NCBI GenBank assembly: GCA_038215095.1
Contig: JBBQRG010000003.1
Location: 1 to 64,000, forward strand
Direction: 5' to 3'
Origin: DATACN01 sp038215095
Lineage (GTDB): Bacteria > Actinomycetota > Thermoleophilia > Solirubrobacterales > Thermoleophilaceae
DNA: 64,000 nt
Part shown: positions 62,567 to 64,000 of the stretch, in pieces
How positions within the stretch are numbered: position 1 is the first letter of the stretch
How the letters are laid out: the number at the start of each line of letters is the position of its first letter
Notes under the pieces: generated by a model
The model's input: only the letters and a program-made list of their open reading frames with translations
Databases searched by the model: none
Told to the model about the DNA's origin: nothing
Position numbers and translations under genes: made by a program

Positions 62567-64000
62567 ATGTGCGGAATCGGAGCCATCCTCGACCCCGGCG
62601 GGGGCGCCCACCCCGAGGCTGGGCGGCGGATGGTCGAGGCCCTGCGTCACCGCGGGCCCGACGGCGACGGCGTCACGAAGCTCGGCCCGGTCACGCTCGC
62701 GCACACGCGGCTGGCGATCATCGACGTGGCGGGGGGCGACCAGCCGCTCAGCTCCGAGGACGGCGCCGTCACGGCGATCGTGAACGGGGAGATCTACAAC
62801 CACCGCGAGCTGCGCTCCCAGCTCGAGGCGCGCGGCCACCGCTTCGCGGCCGGCTCCGACTGCGAGGTCGTGGTGCACGCCTACGAGGAGCACGGGCTCG
62901 ACTTCGTCAGGCGGCTGAACGGCATTTTCGCGCTCGCCCTCTGGGACGCGAACACCCACCGCCTGGTCGCCGCGCGCGACCACTTCGGGGTCAAGCCGCT
63001 GTACTGGCTGCGCGACGGCCGCCGGCTGGCGCTCGCCTCCGAGGTGGGAGCGCTGCTGAACGCGGGCCTCGTCCGCGCGCGCGTGGACCCGGTCGCACTA
63101 GACCACTACCTGGCCTGCCGCTTCGTGCCCGCGCCGCGCACACTCTTCGAGGGCGTGAGCAAGCTGCCCGCCGCCTCGCTGCTGGTGGTCCCCGAGGACG
63201 GGCCGCCGCACGTGAGGAGCTACCGGGAAGCGCCCGGCGCCCGGCTGCGAGACGGCGAGGAGGAGCTGGCCGACGCGCTGGCGGGGCACTTCGTGGACGC
63301 CGTGGAGCGGCAGATGATGTCCGACGTGCCCTACGGCGAGCTGCTGTCGGGCGGGGTCGACTCGGCCGCCGTCGCCGCCGCGATGGCGCAGCGCTCCGCC
63401 GGCCCACCCCACACCTTCACGATCGGCTTCCCGGGCGCGGGACCCGAGTACGACGAGCGGGCGGCAGCGGCGGAGACGGCCCGCGCGCTCGGCACCGACC
63501 ACCACGACACGGCTATGGAGCAGACGGGCTTCCTGCAGGAGCTCGCGGCCAGCGTGCCGCGCCTGGAGGAGCCCTGCGGCATCCCCTCCGCGGGCGCGCT
63601 GATGCAGCTGTCGCGCTTCGCCGCGCGCGAGGTGAAGGTCGTGCTCGCGGGCCAGGGCGCCGATGAGCCCCACGGCGGATACGGCCGCCACCAGGCCGCG
63701 ACCGTGCTCTCGCGCCTGAGGCTGTTCCCGCCGAGGATGGCCGCCCCCGCCCTCGCCGCGGCGAGCATCCTGCCGCGCGCGGCGAGTGCCCGCCGCATGG
63801 CACACATGCTCGGCGGCCGCGGTCCGTCCGAGCGGCTGATCCGCCTTGTGGAGATCACCGACCACCGCCAGCGCGCCGAGCTCACGGGCAGCGAGGGCAA
63901 CGCGGCCGAGGGCGAGCGGCTGGCGTCGGCGGGGGCGGTCCTGGCCGACGTCGGCGACCGCGACCTGCTGGAGCAGGCGCTCTACCTCGACACCCACATG
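62567..64000 (+). CDS. asnB: Asparagine synthase (glutamine-hydrolysing), 5' part
   Basis: 478 codons from ATG 62567, running off the right edge. Class II glutaminase with Cys2 in MCGIGAIL, RHRGPDG and NGEIYNH; the synthetase domain has the pyrophosphate loop LLSGGVDSAAVA and GQGADEPHGGYGRH. In normal AsnB the last block reads GxGxDExxxGY, so the active site looks intact. Makes Asn from Asp with Gln, though amide-transfer in secondary pathways uses the same fold. C-terminus missing. Confidence 0.93.
   Translation, partial: MCGIGAILDPGGGAHPEAGRRMVEALRHRGPDGDGVTKLGPVTLAHTRLAIIDVAGGDQPLSSEDGAVTAIVNGEIYNHRELRSQLEARGHRFAAGSDCEVVVHAYEEHGLDFVRRLNGIFALALWDANTHRLVAARDHFGVKPLYWLRDGRRLALASEVGALLNAGLVRARVDPVALDHYLACRFVPAPRTLFEGVSKLPAASLLVVPEDGPPHVRSYREAPGARLRDGEEELADALAGHFVDAVERQMMSDVPYGELLSGGVDSAAVAAAMAQRSAGPPHTFTIGFPGAGPEYDERAAAAETARALGTDHHDTAMEQTGFLQELAASVPRLEEPCGIPSAGALMQLSRFAAREVKVVLAGQGADEPHGGYGRHQAATVLSRLRLFPPRMAAPALAAASILPRAASARRMAHMLGGRGPSERLIRLVEITDHRQRAELTGSEGNAAEGERLASAGAVLADVGDRDLLEQALYLDTHM

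Overview
This is a gene-dense, very GC-rich stretch (many GTG starts, G/C-biased third positions, pervasive ATGA/GTGA/TGATG start-stop overlaps). The gene set is that of a free-living aerobic actinobacterium: OpcA, WXG100, GuaB3, short Gnd, a caa3 oxidase, a c-di-AMP riboswitch ahead of an M23 peptidase, and AbiEi/DUF559 proteins. Together with the fused Tal-Pgi and the oxidase layout this fits best with class Thermoleophilia (Solirubrobacterales-like). That placement is inference; no rRNA or tRNA is present to confirm it. No prophage, insertion sequence or CRISPR array was seen.

Layout. 1-11.2 kb: the end of a WXG100 gene, then a minus-strand carbon operon read as response-regulator/flavoprotein fusion, ROK glucokinase, tkt, tal-pgi fusion, gnd, zwf, opcA. 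It is a complete route from glucose through oxidative and non-oxidative pentose phosphate steps except for 6-phosphogluconolactonase. 11.2-16 kb: GMC oxidoreductase, SGNH hydrolase, a universal stress protein, and two gene remnants (LuxR-type AAA regulator and FAD-linked oxidase) joined at an apparent deletion. 16-21.8 kb: receiver-only response regulator, second ROK kinase, galactokinase, and a minus-strand sugar-use group (GH1 glycosidase, Na+/solute symporter, small membrane protein). 21.8-30.8 kb: respiratory cluster with small membrane proteins, subunit IV-like protein, AraC regulator, A2-type caa3 oxidase (subunits II, I, III) with a tandem Usp-like gene inserted, IMPase, and a convergent cytochrome c-cupredoxin lipoprotein.

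30.8-45 kb: small envelope and STAS genes, then a long minus-strand housekeeping run (infA, csp, crotonase, HIT, corA, cca, alr, nnr, acpS, glmS, glmM, rpsI, rplM), centred on cell-wall precursor supply and translation. rpsI carries a 243-residue acidic repeat extension. 45-48 kb: c-di-AMP riboswitch with M23 peptidase, a frameshifted AbiEi/DUF559 gene, GlsB and cupin. 48-64 kb: guaA, guaB3, pfkB, D,D-carboxypeptidase, LysM protein, pyrF, HU, pmbA/tldD with two small upstream genes, CDF transporter, rdgB, rph, murI, an orphan Flp pilin, crcB and the start of asnB.

Beyond the genes, the strongest non-coding signals are a family of about 79-nt intergenic repeats (at least three copies, mostly between convergent gene ends), two 69-nt direct repeats after glmS, a 31-nt perfect palindrome covering the end of the Flp pilin gene, and a chain of four hairpins between pmbA and the HU gene.
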